Source: a virus
Virus record (IMG/VR): IMGVR_UViG_3300025669_000085
Span: 1 to 40,808 of that record
Reading direction: 5' to 3' (one strand)
DNA length: 40,808 nt
Position numbers and translations under genes: made by a program. Below the pieces are notes generated by a model. That model had not been told where the DNA came from, did no database searches, and saw only the letters and a program-made list of their open reading frames with translations. Below, piece after piece: positions 1 to 9,178 of the stretch (position 1 is its first letter; each line of letters begins with the position of its first letter).

Positions 1-1104
1 TGGGAGCAAATTGAGGATGATCGCACGATTCCGGTCGGCCTGATCTTCGTAGGGTAGCGAAATACCAGCTAACCAGCAAAGATGATGGAGTGAAAATGAG
101 GTGGCTTGACCGCCTGGAGTGCCACGAATAGCGACGGCGCCACTTGATCGACTTGCTGACCGCAGCATTTTCAGGATTTCCCGCTGTTTCTGCACCTCCT
201 TGCGATTTTTCGTATCTACTTCATCGACAATAACTACTTTGGCTGATTTCCGCATCTCCTGCCGTAGCCCGGCGGCCGACGCATCGAAAGTCGAGATCGT
301 CATATTGCAAAATAGCCCCATTAGGGCCTCGCAGAAAATGGACTTTCCGGTCCCCGACGCCCCGAGCATATCAATCCGAGGACGCCAGGGCCAAAGCGTT
401 TGGATCCATGTAGCAAATATCAGGGCGGATACGATGATTGTGTCTTGGCCACCACGCCATCGCCAACGACGGAAGAGGTCGACTAGATCGTCGGCAACTG
501 CCCCTCGCCATTTGGGGGATTTAGCCTGTTCGAGCATGACTACCAGATGATCGTAGTCGTACCATGGCTTCGTGCCGCTGGAAAAATCAAGCAGCAAATC
601 ATCATGGCGGGGATGTTCAATCCGTTCGATGCCGGCCGATGACAAGTGCATCCCCTCCCCTAGATTGACTAGCACTATCTCCTTATTTGAGCAGCTTGGC
701 CAGACCCCAAAGCCTTTCTTCGACTCGTCGCCGATAATTTTCGGTGCCGAGAGGTGACCGAGCATATTTCGCACATCGCTAACCGAATACATGCTGGGAA
801 CATCCTCATTGGCGACGGTCACAGTCTTGCGAACGACTGGCCCACCGAAAAGCTGGAGCATTCGAGCGTAACGCAACCGATCGTAATCTCGAATAGATAC
901 CGTGCGGCGAAAATACAGCGAGTAGACTTCGATGATGCCGTCTTCGCGGTGACCGAGTACGTCTATTTTCAAGGCTTCGGCTATCTGGCGCTCAGTGAAA
1001 TCGTCAATATCCTGATCGGTGGGGCGACTGGCTGACGGCTGATTGTCGACCGGTGGTTGCCATGGTGAAACAAGATCAAGCAAGTCTCGGTAGGCTTTTG
1101 GCAT
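1..1104 (-). CDS. AAA+ helicase-like replication ATPase (C-terminus beyond window)
   Basis: The frame is open for 368 codons and runs off the left edge, so the C-terminus is missing. The start is ATG at 1104 with GAGG 6 nt upstream. A Walker A motif GASGTGKS lies at residues 248-255 and a Walker B-like VVIVDE at 290-295. A DRNR segment near residue 357 could carry the arginine finger. The ATPase core follows a roughly 240-residue N-terminal part, as in phage helicases that work with a separate primase. It lies just downstream of the Toprim gene with a short gap. Role inferred: unwinding DNA for phage replication. It could instead be another P-loop ATPase. Confidence 0.75.
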   Translation of the reverse strand, partial: MPKAYRDLLDLVSPWQPPVDNQPSASRPTDQDIDDFTERQIAEALKIDVLGHREDGIIEVYSLYFRRTVSIRDYDRLRYARMLQLFGGPVVRKTVTVANEDVPSMYSVSDVRNMLGHLSAPKIIGDESKKGFGVWPSCSNKEIVLVNLGEGMHLSSAGIERIEHPRHDDLLLDFSSGTKPWYDYDHLVVMLEQAKSPKWRGAVADDLVDLFRRWRWRGGQDTIIVSALIFATWIQTLWPWRPRIDMLGASGTGKSIFCEALMGLFCNMTISTFDASAAGLRQEMRKSAKVVIVDEVDTKNRKEVQKQREILKMLRSASRSSGAVAIRGTPGGQATSFSLHHLCWLAGISLPYEDQADRNRAIILNLLP

Positions 1105-1118
1105 CCGTTCCTCAATCC

Positions 1119-2201
1119 TTAGTCTTGCGTTAGGAAGTCTCGCACATCTTCACCATTTTTAGGCTTCACTTCATATGGCAATTTAGCAGTCCGGACATCT
1201 TTTGCTACACTGTATAGGGCCCGGCATCGCTTCTCGACCCCAACTTGGCCGGCATCGTCTGCATCCCCGATAACCACCACGGACAGCCCCGCTAGAATCT
1301 TGGCCTGATGCTGATGGACGTCGGCCGTTGCCCCGGCTGGCGAGGCAATTACAGCCACTTTATCCCGCTGATCCACTGGAATCGCGGCCCACAGTGCCAA
1401 CATGCACGTCGGGCCTTCCGGCCACCACACTAATTCCACCTTCTCACGCCGCTCCGGATCGCAGAGCAACATGAGAGTCGATAGTCCACATAGCGTGCCG
1501 GCAGTCGGGCCAATCGACAGGTCCTTCGCCCAGGTTCGTTCTTTGGTTGAGTCCGTGCCTCGCGGTGTCACGTCGAACGGCTGGCCCGAGCAGTCGAATA
1601 TCTGCCACGCCACCGGATCGGCGTCGAGAAACCATTGGCCATAGCAGGGGATCGCAATCACCTGACGACAGCTATGGGTGTGCTTTAGTTCCTTTGTTTT
1701 CTTGTCGCGATAGCAGGGGTAGTGGGCCATCTGCCCACCGGCCGCCATGATGCTTTCGATTGTAATGCCTGGTTTCCGGAGGCACCAGCCCCGGCCAAGC
1801 ACTTCATTACCGGGATCCGTCCAGCATTGGAAGATGAGTTTTTCCCGCCAATCGGTTTGTCCTTCCGCTACTCGTTTCTCCCGCCCGAGGGTTACACCAG
1901 CTTTTTCGGCGTATGCTTTCCGTGCTGCCTTCCAGTCGGGGAACTTACCTGCACGAACTGCGAAGTCCCACAGCGAGCAGGTGAACGATTCGGTGTCCTT
2001 GCCGCCCGAGTCCCCGTAATAACCGGTTTTAATGTTGAACCAGGCCGACGGTCTTCGGTCCTTGCGTCCGAACGCATAACATGAAACCATTCCTGATGCT
2101 CGCGGATTACCACTGGCGCGCACACCAAGCGCGGCGTACTCGGCGGCGATGTCGAGCCCTGCTAGGATTTCTACGTTAATCTCTTGTGGGGTTCTACTCA
2201 T
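1119..2201 (-). CDS. Toprim-domain primase-like protein
   Basis: This 360-residue protein starts at the ATG at 2201, which overlaps the end of the upstream nuclease gene by 8 nt. A further-upstream in-frame start would run into that gene. The C-terminal third looks like a Toprim fold: a glutamate in a WPEGPT context (about residue 262) and an acidic GDADDAG motif (about 312-318). Toprim domains bind metal in primases and topoisomerases. The N-terminal half has scattered Cys and His but no clear classical zinc-binding motif. Adjacent to a helicase-like gene, it probably makes replication primers. A Toprim-containing accessory protein without primase activity is the alternative. Confidence 0.7.
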   Translation of the reverse strand: MSRTPQEINVEILAGLDIAAEYAALGVRASGNPRASGMVSCYAFGRKDRRPSAWFNIKTGYYGDSGGKDTESFTCSLWDFAVRAGKFPDWKAARKAYAEKAGVTLGREKRVAEGQTDWREKLIFQCWTDPGNEVLGRGWCLRKPGITIESIMAAGGQMAHYPCYRDKKTKELKHTHSCRQVIAIPCYGQWFLDADPVAWQIFDCSGQPFDVTPRGTDSTKERTWAKDLSIGPTAGTLCGLSTLMLLCDPERREKVELVWWPEGPTCMLALWAAIPVDQRDKVAVIASPAGATADVHQHQAKILAGLSVVVIGDADDAGQVGVEKRCRALYSVAKDVRTAKLPYEVKPKNGEDVRDFLTQD

Positions 2202-2730
2202 TCCTATGGTTCCAAAATTTCCACATGATCCGAAATGCGAGCAGTTCGGCATACCGTCGGTCGCCACCAAAATACCAGTGGACACCATATTTCTGCGGCC
2301 ATGATGCTGCCGCTCCGATCACCATATCGCCAGTCACCCGGCGGCTATCGTCGTTGTCTAGCTCCTCGCAGATCGCAGATAGTGAGCCCTCGATTACTAC
2401 GCACGCGAAGCCGCCCGACAACACAATCTCGGCCATGCGCTCATGTTCCCGGCGGAAACGAGCGTTGCCGCTGGTTATGGAGCCTACTAAGTCAGATGCC
2501 GATTTCCGTTCAACGCAAAGCAATTCCTCCATGCCTTTGATCGTATAGTCACCAGTTTTCAGCCCCTTTACTTCATGTTGAATGACCCACAGCCGCTTCT
2601 CAATAACGATACCGGAAAACTGCCATGGCGCTTGTTCTCTAGTATCTCGAAGGACCACAAAAGGACAAACAAACAGATCGCGTACCGGGGCAGGCTTTGG
2701 TCGTTTCGTTGGTGGGCCACATTCGACCAT
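2194..2730 (-). CDS. ERCC4-type nuclease
   Basis: The protein has 178 residues from the ATG at 2730; the longer frame from a GTG at 2769 overlaps the upstream gene and has no better SD. ERCC4/XPF nuclease signatures are visible: RDTREQ at about residues 28-33, GDY at 60-62 and the hallmark ERKSASDL at 74-81. These are the metal-binding acidic residues and the ERKxxxD motif of the family. Such nucleases cut branched DNA, and small phage versions act in recombination or replication-fork processing. It lies between helicase and primase genes in an overlapping operon, which fits that role. Confidence 0.8.
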   Translation of the reverse strand: MVECGPPTKRPKPAPVRDLFVCPFVVLRDTREQAPWQFSGIVIEKRLWVIQHEVKGLKTGDYTIKGMEELLCVERKSASDLVGSITSGNARFRREHERMAEIVLSGGFACVVIEGSLSAICEELDNDDSRRVTGDMVIGAAASWPQKYGVHWYFGGDRRYAELLAFRIMWKFWNHRNE

Positions 2731-2744
2731 CGTTTTGCCTGAAA

Positions 2745-3011
2745 TCAGTCGAGTATTCGGTCGTCGCACAAAGACATGCGCAAGAAGAATTCAGCCACTT
2801 CGCCTGGTTTCCGCATGGGCTCTGCTGAGAATCTTTTGCCATGGAAAATTATTGGTCGTCCACCTGTTGCATGAATCGTTCTTGCGAGTTCCTTACTTGC
2901 TTTCTCCATCACTGTTTTCGCTTCTGCCTGCTGCTGTACCAGGCTGTCATACAACTCTCTAGAATCCAGAAAGACCTTGATTGCCTTCTGGATTTTCTCA
3001 TATTCGTTCAT
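2745..3011 (-). CDS. Small helical protein of unknown function
   Basis: This 88-residue protein starts at the ATG at 3011, preceded by AGGAG at good spacing. The ATG shares one base with the TAA of the upstream RecD-like gene (TAATG), so translation is probably coupled. Residues 1-45 are rich in Glu, Lys, Gln and Ala with heptad-like spacing, suggesting a helical or coiled-coil segment. I do not recognise the family. Its place in a replication operon suggests an accessory factor, which is inference only. Confidence 0.7.
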   Translation of the reverse strand: MNEYEKIQKAIKVFLDSRELYDSLVQQQAEAKTVMEKASKELARTIHATGGRPIIFHGKRFSAEPMRKPGEVAEFFLRMSLCDDRILD

Positions 3012-5401
3012 TACCAAATCTCCTTTGTGTTTGTGTCTGCCAAGACCAGCCCGGCATCTGTTGCATAGCGCCGGATTGTCTCGACCATGAATGTTTTACG
3101 CCGTTGGATAAATGTCCGCCGGCATATCGAGTCCGCTGTGTGCTTCATGCCAACCAGAAAACAGGCTGTCTGCGCCCGGCTGACTCCAGTGTAGAAGTGC
3201 GCCCTATCACACACTCCGTATTCCCCACTCGCTCCAGGATATTCATCAAGGCAGTAGATTATGATTTTCCATTGTGAGCCTTGTGATTTATGGGTTGTCA
3301 CGGCGTATGCCAAGTCCAGGTCGCACCCCGTATCCGCTTTATTCCCACCGTTCTCGTCACCCTCTCCGTTTTTGTCTTCGTCCTGCTTTCTGTCAGCGCG
3401 AAAGATAATCACCGGCTTCTGGCTGCTTGGGAATTTCACTACAGTCTTCTTCTGCTCTGCATGGAGAACCCTGCCGATCTCGCCATTGGCTACCATGGCT
3501 TTTTCGTCGGCCGATTTCCAAGTGCCGTCTTTCGACTGGGTAGCAAATGGGAGGAAGCTGTTACGGAGTTGTATAACCTTGTCGCCAAGCCTGAAGGGAG
3601 TACGGGTATCGCCATCGCCATCGACCGGGTTCAGCAAATCTTGCAGCCGCCGGTTCAGCACCGTCCGGCTGAGCGGGCTCCTCTTGTTCACAGCGACCAG
3701 AACCTGCGCGTCCCAGACAGGATCATAGGGAGAGTCATCGCGTATTTGCTCCAGCAGACCGCACACCCTGGCTGGAGCCACCGAGCCACTACAAGTATGC
3801 AGCATCAGGTTCTTCGGGTCTTCGGCTTGCAGGTCGATTGTGTCGTCCGGTTCCCATGGTTGCTGATCCACAATGGCTGTACAGACGCGAACGATCGTGC
3901 CGGAATTTCTGTGTATTTCCTTTAATTCGCCGCAGGGCAGCCCGGCCTCGATCATGTCTCGTAGCGGAGCCCCGTATTCAACCGGAGGGAGTTGGTTGCA
4001 ATCTCCGACCAGGAGTAGCCCGCAGCCTTTCGGGATCGCTGCCAATAGCGAGCGGAAGAGGCCGGTCCCCAGCATTGATGCCTCCTCGACAACCACGAAT
4101 TGAGCGTCGAGCGGATTCGACTCGTTATGCTTAAACTCCCAGCCGCCTTCATCAACCGCCTCAACACCAAGGCCCGAGTGGATTGTGGTAGGAGTAAGAC
4201 CGGACAATTTCGCTTCGGCCATCAATTCCTTGACCCGCTGAGCCGCTTTGCCGGTCGGGGCCATAACCTTGACGCAACCCTGGCCGTGCATCATCTGGAT
4301 CGCACGAACGAGGCGGACAAGGGTGAAGGATTTTCCAGTCCCTGGTCGACCACCCAGCAAAACAACAGGACCGGCCAGAGCCTTCCTGAGTTCCGTGCGT
4401 TGATGATCCGTCAATTCCGCAAACTCCGGCCGGTCCAAAGAAGGCCATTCAACTGATTCATTTGCCATCATTTCTATCAGCCGCCGGCAGCAATACTCTT
4501 CCGCGTCTGCCCGCTGGATGTCTGCGACCCAGAGCCTATCCTGTTCGTCCGTCCGGGTCCGCATGATCTTGCCTCTCACCGCCAATGTCAATGCTTTCGT
4601 TGGCGTTACTTTCGTTCCGGCCACCGCCGCCCTCAGATACTCTACCCCCTTTTCCCATTGCATCCACACATGCCCCTGACTGTCAGACTCCTTGCGTGTT
4701 GCGTAGGACAGACAGTACGCCTGCCGCTTCAATCGTGACGGATCGTACCCTAATTCCAAGTAGAACCTATCTGCTTTTAAGAACCCGACACCACGCAGAG
4801 CTTGGGCCCGATGCGGGTAGCGAGTCAATATCTCGTGAGCTTTGGCCCCCCACAGTTGCAGCGCTTGCCTTACGCACACCTTGCCGAACCCGCGACCATC
4901 AAACAAGTCGTACAGTTGGATTGTGAGGTCTTCGGCGGCCTTCAATCGCTCTAGGACCTTGGACGCCTCGCGAGCCTTCTGGGCTGAAAATCGCTTGTTT
5001 CCGACAGTTTCAGCCGCCCGTTCGGGTTCTTCTCGCAAGACTTTGACCGCATCACCCTGAAACTCATCCCATAGAGCGTGGGCGGTCGCTGGCCCGACAT
5101 ACTTTGCTTGCTGGAGGTACTTGACGATACCAGTTTGGTTGTGTGGTTGGATTGAGCAGAACGAGTCAAACCGAAAATTATGCTGGGTCTCGCCGCCCCA
5201 CTGTTTTTGTTCCCAGCGGCCCCAGAATCGGAACGGTAATTGAGCTTGCAATTCGCCGGGATCCGCTTCGCCAAGCAGTGAAAATGCCCGCGGTAGATCG
5301 GCGTCGACCGGCTGCTGCTGCTTGGCCGACATGATCGTGAACGAGTCCCGGCGAAATTTCTCGTCGATCGGGACAGCAGTAATTTCAGTCAATTGGGCCA
5401 T
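3011..5401 (-). CDS. RecD-like ATP-dependent DNA helicase (SF1)
   Basis: The protein has 796 residues from the ATG at 5401. Walker A GGRPGTGKS lies at about residues 348-356, motif II VVVEEAS at about 434-440, and the C-terminal TTHKSQGSQ motif, typical of the UvrD_C_2 part of RecD2-type enzymes, at about 700-708. The roughly 340-residue region before the ATPase matches the size of the helix-hairpin-helix N-terminal region of RecD2 proteins. Such enzymes unwind DNA 5' to 3'. Here it likely serves phage replication or recombination. The gene ends on the start codon of the next gene. Confidence 0.9.
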   Translation of the reverse strand: MAQLTEITAVPIDEKFRRDSFTIMSAKQQQPVDADLPRAFSLLGEADPGELQAQLPFRFWGRWEQKQWGGETQHNFRFDSFCSIQPHNQTGIVKYLQQAKYVGPATAHALWDEFQGDAVKVLREEPERAAETVGNKRFSAQKAREASKVLERLKAAEDLTIQLYDLFDGRGFGKVCVRQALQLWGAKAHEILTRYPHRAQALRGVGFLKADRFYLELGYDPSRLKRQAYCLSYATRKESDSQGHVWMQWEKGVEYLRAAVAGTKVTPTKALTLAVRGKIMRTRTDEQDRLWVADIQRADAEEYCCRRLIEMMANESVEWPSLDRPEFAELTDHQRTELRKALAGPVVLLGGRPGTGKSFTLVRLVRAIQMMHGQGCVKVMAPTGKAAQRVKELMAEAKLSGLTPTTIHSGLGVEAVDEGGWEFKHNESNPLDAQFVVVEEASMLGTGLFRSLLAAIPKGCGLLLVGDCNQLPPVEYGAPLRDMIEAGLPCGELKEIHRNSGTIVRVCTAIVDQQPWEPDDTIDLQAEDPKNLMLHTCSGSVAPARVCGLLEQIRDDSPYDPVWDAQVLVAVNKRSPLSRTVLNRRLQDLLNPVDGDGDTRTPFRLGDKVIQLRNSFLPFATQSKDGTWKSADEKAMVANGEIGRVLHAEQKKTVVKFPSSQKPVIIFRADRKQDEDKNGEGDENGGNKADTGCDLDLAYAVTTHKSQGSQWKIIIYCLDEYPGASGEYGVCDRAHFYTGVSRAQTACFLVGMKHTADSICRRTFIQRRKTFMVETIRRYATDAGLVLADTNTKEIW

Positions 5402-5481
5402 GCCTGCAATCCTCGGGAAAAAACAGGGCGGCGGCTGCGGGAAAGGGACCACAGCCGCCGCAAGACGAACTGGAACGGAGT

Positions 5482-6051
5482 CTACCAGCTCATCCCCGGC
5501 CCCGGCGGAACCCCTGCCTCATTCTGCTGCTGGGGGGCAGTTTCCTGCTTGGTCTGCTGCCCAAGCATTCCGAGAAATTGCGCATCCTTCGGGATGTCTT
5601 TGGCCTTGTCGGCTGTGACGGCAAAGGTACGAAAGCCAATCCGCGGGTATGGACCCGGTTTCTCAGGGTCCACCTCGGTCTGACCCGTCGCCGGGTTCTT
5701 CCGCATGTTCGCTTCCATCTGGATGTCGGCGCAGCACTGCCGCCCCTTGAGAAGCGTTTCATCAACAGCCAGCCCTTGTTCGGCCGCCGTGGCTGCTTTT
5801 CGCTGTTCGGCGGTAACCAATCCAACCGCCTCGGCGAGATTATAGAACTTATCGACGGCTTTGCCTTCACATGGAAAGAACTCGCTGTGTATCTTGTCCT
5901 TCTGTGCTGGATCGGTAGCCGCCAACACCTGAAACGAGACTTTCACTGCTGTCCCGTACTGGGTTGATAGCTCCTGGCCTTCAATCAGTAGATGACACTT
6001 GCAGTTAGCGTCAATCATCCGATTAGCGGATCCGGGGTCGCATTGCACCAT
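5482..6051 (-). CDS. Possible ssDNA-binding/recombination partner protein
   Basis: This 189-residue protein has an ATG at 6051 preceded by CGGAGGAAA. The N-terminal 75 residues alternate hydrophobic and polar residues as in a small beta barrel, and the tail (about 165-189) is rich in Gln, Pro and Gly, a layout common in phage SSB-like proteins. It lies between the RecA/Sak4-like ATPase and the RecD-like helicase, where phages often place an ssDNA-binding partner. I see no diagnostic motif, so the function is inferred from context and composition. A DUF669-like protein is another option. Confidence 0.5.
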   Translation of the reverse strand: MVQCDPGSANRMIDANCKCHLLIEGQELSTQYGTAVKVSFQVLAATDPAQKDKIHSEFFPCEGKAVDKFYNLAEAVGLVTAEQRKAATAAEQGLAVDETLLKGRQCCADIQMEANMRKNPATGQTEVDPEKPGPYPRIGFRTFAVTADKAKDIPKDAQFLGMLGQQTKQETAPQQQNEAGVPPGPGMSW

Positions 6052-6139
6052 TTCAATTTCCTCCGTTAAGTAGGGCCTTGAGTTATTATTGGCTCGCCGC
6101 TAGGCCCCATGTGGGCGGGAGACCATTTTCATGTCTGTG

Positions 6140-7678
6140 TCAAAAGGGAATCTTGTCACCCCCGTTTGTCGGCTCCTTGGGGCTCAGTAGATGCCCCAGC
6201 ACGGCAATCCGGTCAATTGCCTGCAAATGAGTGAGGGATTCGGCCGTATTGTAGCCGAGCGCTTGCAGGAACAGTGCTTGCTCGTGCGGTGCCTTGTCGC
6301 CATACAACTCGACGGTAAGTTCACGGATACGGTTCCGCTGATCCTGTGCTGCCGGGTCATTATTCAGCGGCTGTTTTTCCGTCGGCTCAGTGGGTGCCGG
6401 TTCCGGCATGGTAGCCAGTTGCTTTTCAGCCTGCGTCCTCAAGAGTGCGGACAATGCACCGTCAGACTGCGGATCGGTCAGCATTGCCGGATGCTCGACG
6501 CCAAATCTCTCCTGGAGCCACGCCTTGGCCTCGGCCCCAGTGGCGAAAAGATTCTTCATTTGCAGTAGGCATTCATTGACCCGAGCCTCCGACGCCATTT
6601 TGGGCGTAGTGTCCTTCGGTTGAGTGGTTCGGGTGGCTTCCGGCTGAACTGCGGCATTTCCGCGTGCCGCTGCCTGCCGAGCCATTTCGAGCGCCGAGAC
6701 CTTTGACCCCTCTGCCTCGGCCTGGAACTGGGCAATCTGCTGCTGGGCGATAAGCCGATCGTCCTCGTTCATCTGGGCAGCCTCTGGCACCCGCTCTGCC
6801 GGCGTCAGTTTTTTGAAGTCCGGCGGGCTGGCAATGTAAGCTCGAATCGCATCCGGCGTGCATTCCGGAAGCCGCGGGGGAAGGATTGGCTGATCTTCGC
6901 TCGAATTGGCACCAAAACGTACCAGCCGCTCCTTCTTTAGGATGGCCGCGGGTACTCGCGGAGCCTCCTTCCCCTTGGCTTTCGGAGTGCGGTCAAGCTC
7001 GACATGCAGTGTCGCTAACTTCTCCAGCACATCCAGCCCCTCGGCAACCTTATTTTTCGTCCTTTGGCCACCAATCCACTCGTTTTTCAAATGGACCGTC
7101 AAAACAAACGTCTCGAACCGTAATCGACAATCGGTGCTCAGGATATGCGAGAGGATTGACTTGAGATCGGGCCAGAGCGTCATACTACTGGCCTTGGTGT
7201 ATTCGTTCACCGTGCGGCCAAACGCTTCCGGATGCCGTCGTAGCCAGTCGATCAGCCCCTCTTGGAGCGGGGTGAAGGTGTCGACCATACCAACGCGGTA
7301 CTTCCCAGCCGGCACGTCGATGAGCGACAGATACCACGCACGGAAAAGAGATGCCGACGGCGAATCATTGCAATCCGCTTGTTCCTTCAAGATGCGCAAC
7401 CAGCGGGGATCAGCACTACCTGGTGTCATCACCTTGTTGTGTACGCCCGCGGCAACCGCTGCCCGCGTATCTTTGTGGGTGAAATTCAGCGAGCCAGCAT
7501 AAGAGTCGGAAGACCCCTCCTGGTCGTACACAAGAGTAGTCGGCTCGATTTCAGTCGACGGCCGACGGCAATTGTCGTCGATCGTCAAGCCGAACAGTGT
7601 TTTTCCCGCGTTTACTGCTCCAGATACCATGATAATTGGTATCCGCACCCCGCCCCACAATTCGTTGGATTCAGACAT
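6140..7678 (-). CDS. RecA/Sak4-like P-loop ATPase
   Basis: The 512-residue protein starts at the ATG at 7678 after two GGAG-like sites. Walker A GAVNAGKT is at residues 20-27, and a Walker B strand ending VGMVDT at about 129-134. The P-loop so close to the N-terminus followed by a RecA-like core resembles phage Sak4/AAA_24 recombinases, which promote single-strand annealing. The long C-terminal part (about 300-512) is rich in Ala, Gln, Glu and Pro and looks like a flexible extension, making the protein longer than typical Sak4. Neighbouring SSB-like, exonuclease and helicase genes support a recombination role. Confidence 0.7.
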   Translation of the reverse strand: MSESNELWGGVRIPIIMVSGAVNAGKTLFGLTIDDNCRRPSTEIEPTTLVYDQEGSSDSYAGSLNFTHKDTRAAVAAGVHNKVMTPGSADPRWLRILKEQADCNDSPSASLFRAWYLSLIDVPAGKYRVGMVDTFTPLQEGLIDWLRRHPEAFGRTVNEYTKASSMTLWPDLKSILSHILSTDCRLRFETFVLTVHLKNEWIGGQRTKNKVAEGLDVLEKLATLHVELDRTPKAKGKEAPRVPAAILKKERLVRFGANSSEDQPILPPRLPECTPDAIRAYIASPPDFKKLTPAERVPEAAQMNEDDRLIAQQQIAQFQAEAEGSKVSALEMARQAAARGNAAVQPEATRTTQPKDTTPKMASEARVNECLLQMKNLFATGAEAKAWLQERFGVEHPAMLTDPQSDGALSALLRTQAEKQLATMPEPAPTEPTEKQPLNNDPAAQDQRNRIRELTVELYGDKAPHEQALFLQALGYNTAESLTHLQAIDRIAVLGHLLSPKEPTNGGDKIPF

Positions 7679-7713
7679 CTCCGTGTTCTCCGTATGAGTG
7701 TTACTTTACTTTT

Positions 7714-8460
7714 CTAGCCCAGTCCCATCGCCTGCGCAATCTGCATTGTGATCCGGACATCCTGCTCTAAGTACCTAATCGCTAGGGCCCGCTCCTCTGG
7801 CGTCCCGTGCCACATTCGGGAGAAGTCCGCTCCAGTGCAGCCCTCCAGCTTGCCCCCGAACCCAAATATCTTGGCTAGGGCGTTGAGCTTAATAAACTTG
7901 CCGTACTCTCCCATCGTCCATGTGGTCATCGTGTCCGCAAAACTGTCCTGGTTGAAGTACACCCGGCTGCCGCGGAACGACAACACCCAATCTGGAACGG
8001 TCACATCCAGCAGCCACGACCGACGGACCAGAAACGGCAAGTCGAAACCGAAGCCGTTGTGGAACACAATCGTCTGCTCCATAAACTCGTCGCATATTTC
8101 CCACCATGATTCCAGCGTTTCGTCTTCGTCCCCGCTGGCAAGCACTAGTGGTTCATAGTTCTCGATCAGGTAGCCAATTGCCAGCACTTGACCCGTTAGT
8201 GGATCCAGTGCTGCTTTCTCCTTGGTGGTCGCCAGATAACCGGCTTGATGCTGTTCGCAGTAACCATCCCAGTCGGCTAGAATGGCCTCGTGCTCAACCT
8301 TGGCTTCGGCGATCTTCTTGTCGATCGTCTCTTGTTTCACTGCCCGGCCGATATCTACCGTCGCCGGGTCGAATTGCCCCGGCATTACCGGCGGAACGTA
8401 TAGCCGCAGTAGGTCTCTGTCAGGTAGCGGACCTGTTTCAATGTCACTTGCTATCAGCAT
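7714..8460 (-). CDS. DEDDy-type 3'-5' exonuclease (DnaQ-like)
   Basis: The 248-residue protein carries all expected exonuclease motifs: Exo I with D6 and E8 (SDIETG), Exo II as FHNGFGFD with N135 and D140, and Exo III as YLEQD with Y230 and D234, placing it in the tyrosine (DEDDy) subclass. These enzymes remove nucleotides from 3' ends using two metal ions. No polymerase domain is attached. The start overlaps the end of csrA by 17 nt. Probably proofreading or recombination-associated trimming; the substrate is not evident from sequence. Confidence 0.85.
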   Translation of the reverse strand: MLIASDIETGPLPDRDLLRLYVPPVMPGQFDPATVDIGRAVKQETIDKKIAEAKVEHEAILADWDGYCEQHQAGYLATTKEKAALDPLTGQVLAIGYLIENYEPLVLASGDEDETLESWWEICDEFMEQTIVFHNGFGFDLPFLVRRSWLLDVTVPDWVLSFRGSRVYFNQDSFADTMTTWTMGEYGKFIKLNALAKIFGFGGKLEGCTGADFSRMWHGTPEERALAIRYLEQDVRITMQIAQAMGLG

Positions 8461-8617
8461 CGTTTTCCTCCTCTAGCAGTTCATCTCGTAAAATCACAAC
8501 ATCTGCCGGCGCCTCAATGCCCAGGCGAATATCTCCGTGCTTGATTCGCACAACCGTAACGGTGATGTGGGCGCCGATATGGATGGATTCGCCTTGTTTG
8601 CGAGTGAGCACAAGCAT
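8444..8617 (-). CDS. csrA: CsrA-family RNA-binding regulator
   Basis: The 57-residue protein starts at the ATG at 8617 with GGAG 7 nt upstream; a longer frame to 8674 has no support. It aligns end to end with CsrA/RsmA: MLVLTRKQGE at the N-terminus, the GIxAPxxVxxxRxE block at 33-46, and the key RNA-contact residues L4, R6 and R44 all present. CsrA dimers bind GGA motifs in mRNA leaders and control translation. A phage copy could redirect host carbon-storage control or tune the many GGA-rich SD sites in this genome; both are inference. It overlaps the exonuclease gene downstream. Confidence 0.95.
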   Translation of the reverse strand: MLVLTRKQGESIHIGAHITVTVVRIKHGDIRLGIEAPADVVILRDELLEEENDADSK

Positions 8618-8664
8618 TTTTTCGCTCCATGAAAAATTTACGTGTGTTTCTGATGTTACCCGGA

Positions 8665-8693
8665 AACTTGACACATTTGCCTGATGTTGTCAA
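8665..8693 (-). promoter_or_regulatory. Weak candidate promoter before csrA
   Basis: A perfect -35 TTGACA (8688-8693, minus strand) is followed after 17 nt by CAAGTT, a poor -10. It would start transcription about 40 nt before the csrA ATG. Low confidence because of the weak -10. Confidence 0.25.
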
Positions 8694-8708
8694 TACGGCT
8701 TTGGCAAG

Positions 8709-9041
8709 TTAGTCGACGAACATGGCTTCGGCGGTTGCGGACTGGGGCGGGGGGAGTTGTAGGAGGGGCTTAGTTTTTTCCTTGGGCATCTGGGGTTTAA
8801 TCATCTGCAATACAACTGCGGGCATCCCGTCTTCGGTTGTCACCTGGGTCTTCATCTTGCAGCCGCGTCTCCCGGCAGCGTTTTGTGCTTGTTGGCGAAA
8901 CGATTCTGCCGAGACTTTGAAATCAACTTCCTGCACCAATAACCACTGGTCCCCATCAAGCCAGTTGGGCCAGTCGTATTTTCGGATACGCTGACCGCGG
9001 TAGTAAGGCTTGAGTCTTCCTTCAACTTTAATGGCCATCAT
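8709..9041 (-). CDS. Hypothetical protein, first gene of replication operon
   Basis: The 110-residue protein begins at tandem ATGs at 9041/9038 preceded by AGGAG. It contains a charged, Trp- and Tyr-rich N-terminus (about 10-40) and a Pro/Gln-rich C-terminus. I recognise no family. It is the first gene behind the promoter at 9092-9119 and leads into csrA and the recombination genes, so it is expected early in infection. Confidence 0.7.
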   Translation of the reverse strand: MMAIKVEGRLKPYYRGQRIRKYDWPNWLDGDQWLLVQEVDFKVSAESFRQQAQNAAGRRGCKMKTQVTTEDGMPAVVLQMIKPQMPKEKTKPLLQLPPPQSATAEAMFVD

Positions 9042-9091
9042 ACAAACTCCTGTGTAAAACCTACTGCTTGATTATTACTTACTATGTATGA

Positions 9092-9119
9092 ATCATAGCC
9101 ATTGCACTCTTTAGGTCAA
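9092..9119 (-). promoter_or_regulatory. Sigma-70-like promoter for the leftward replication operon
   Basis: On the minus strand TTGACC (9114-9119), a 16-nt spacer and TATGAT (9092-9097) form a near-consensus promoter. Transcription would start near 9085 and read the gene at 9041 and then csrA and the replication genes. Confidence 0.7.
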
Positions 9120-9178
9120 GACCGAAATGTCGATAGTCGATCTTGCCCCCCCATACTCCCCTCGTAGAAACTAATGAT

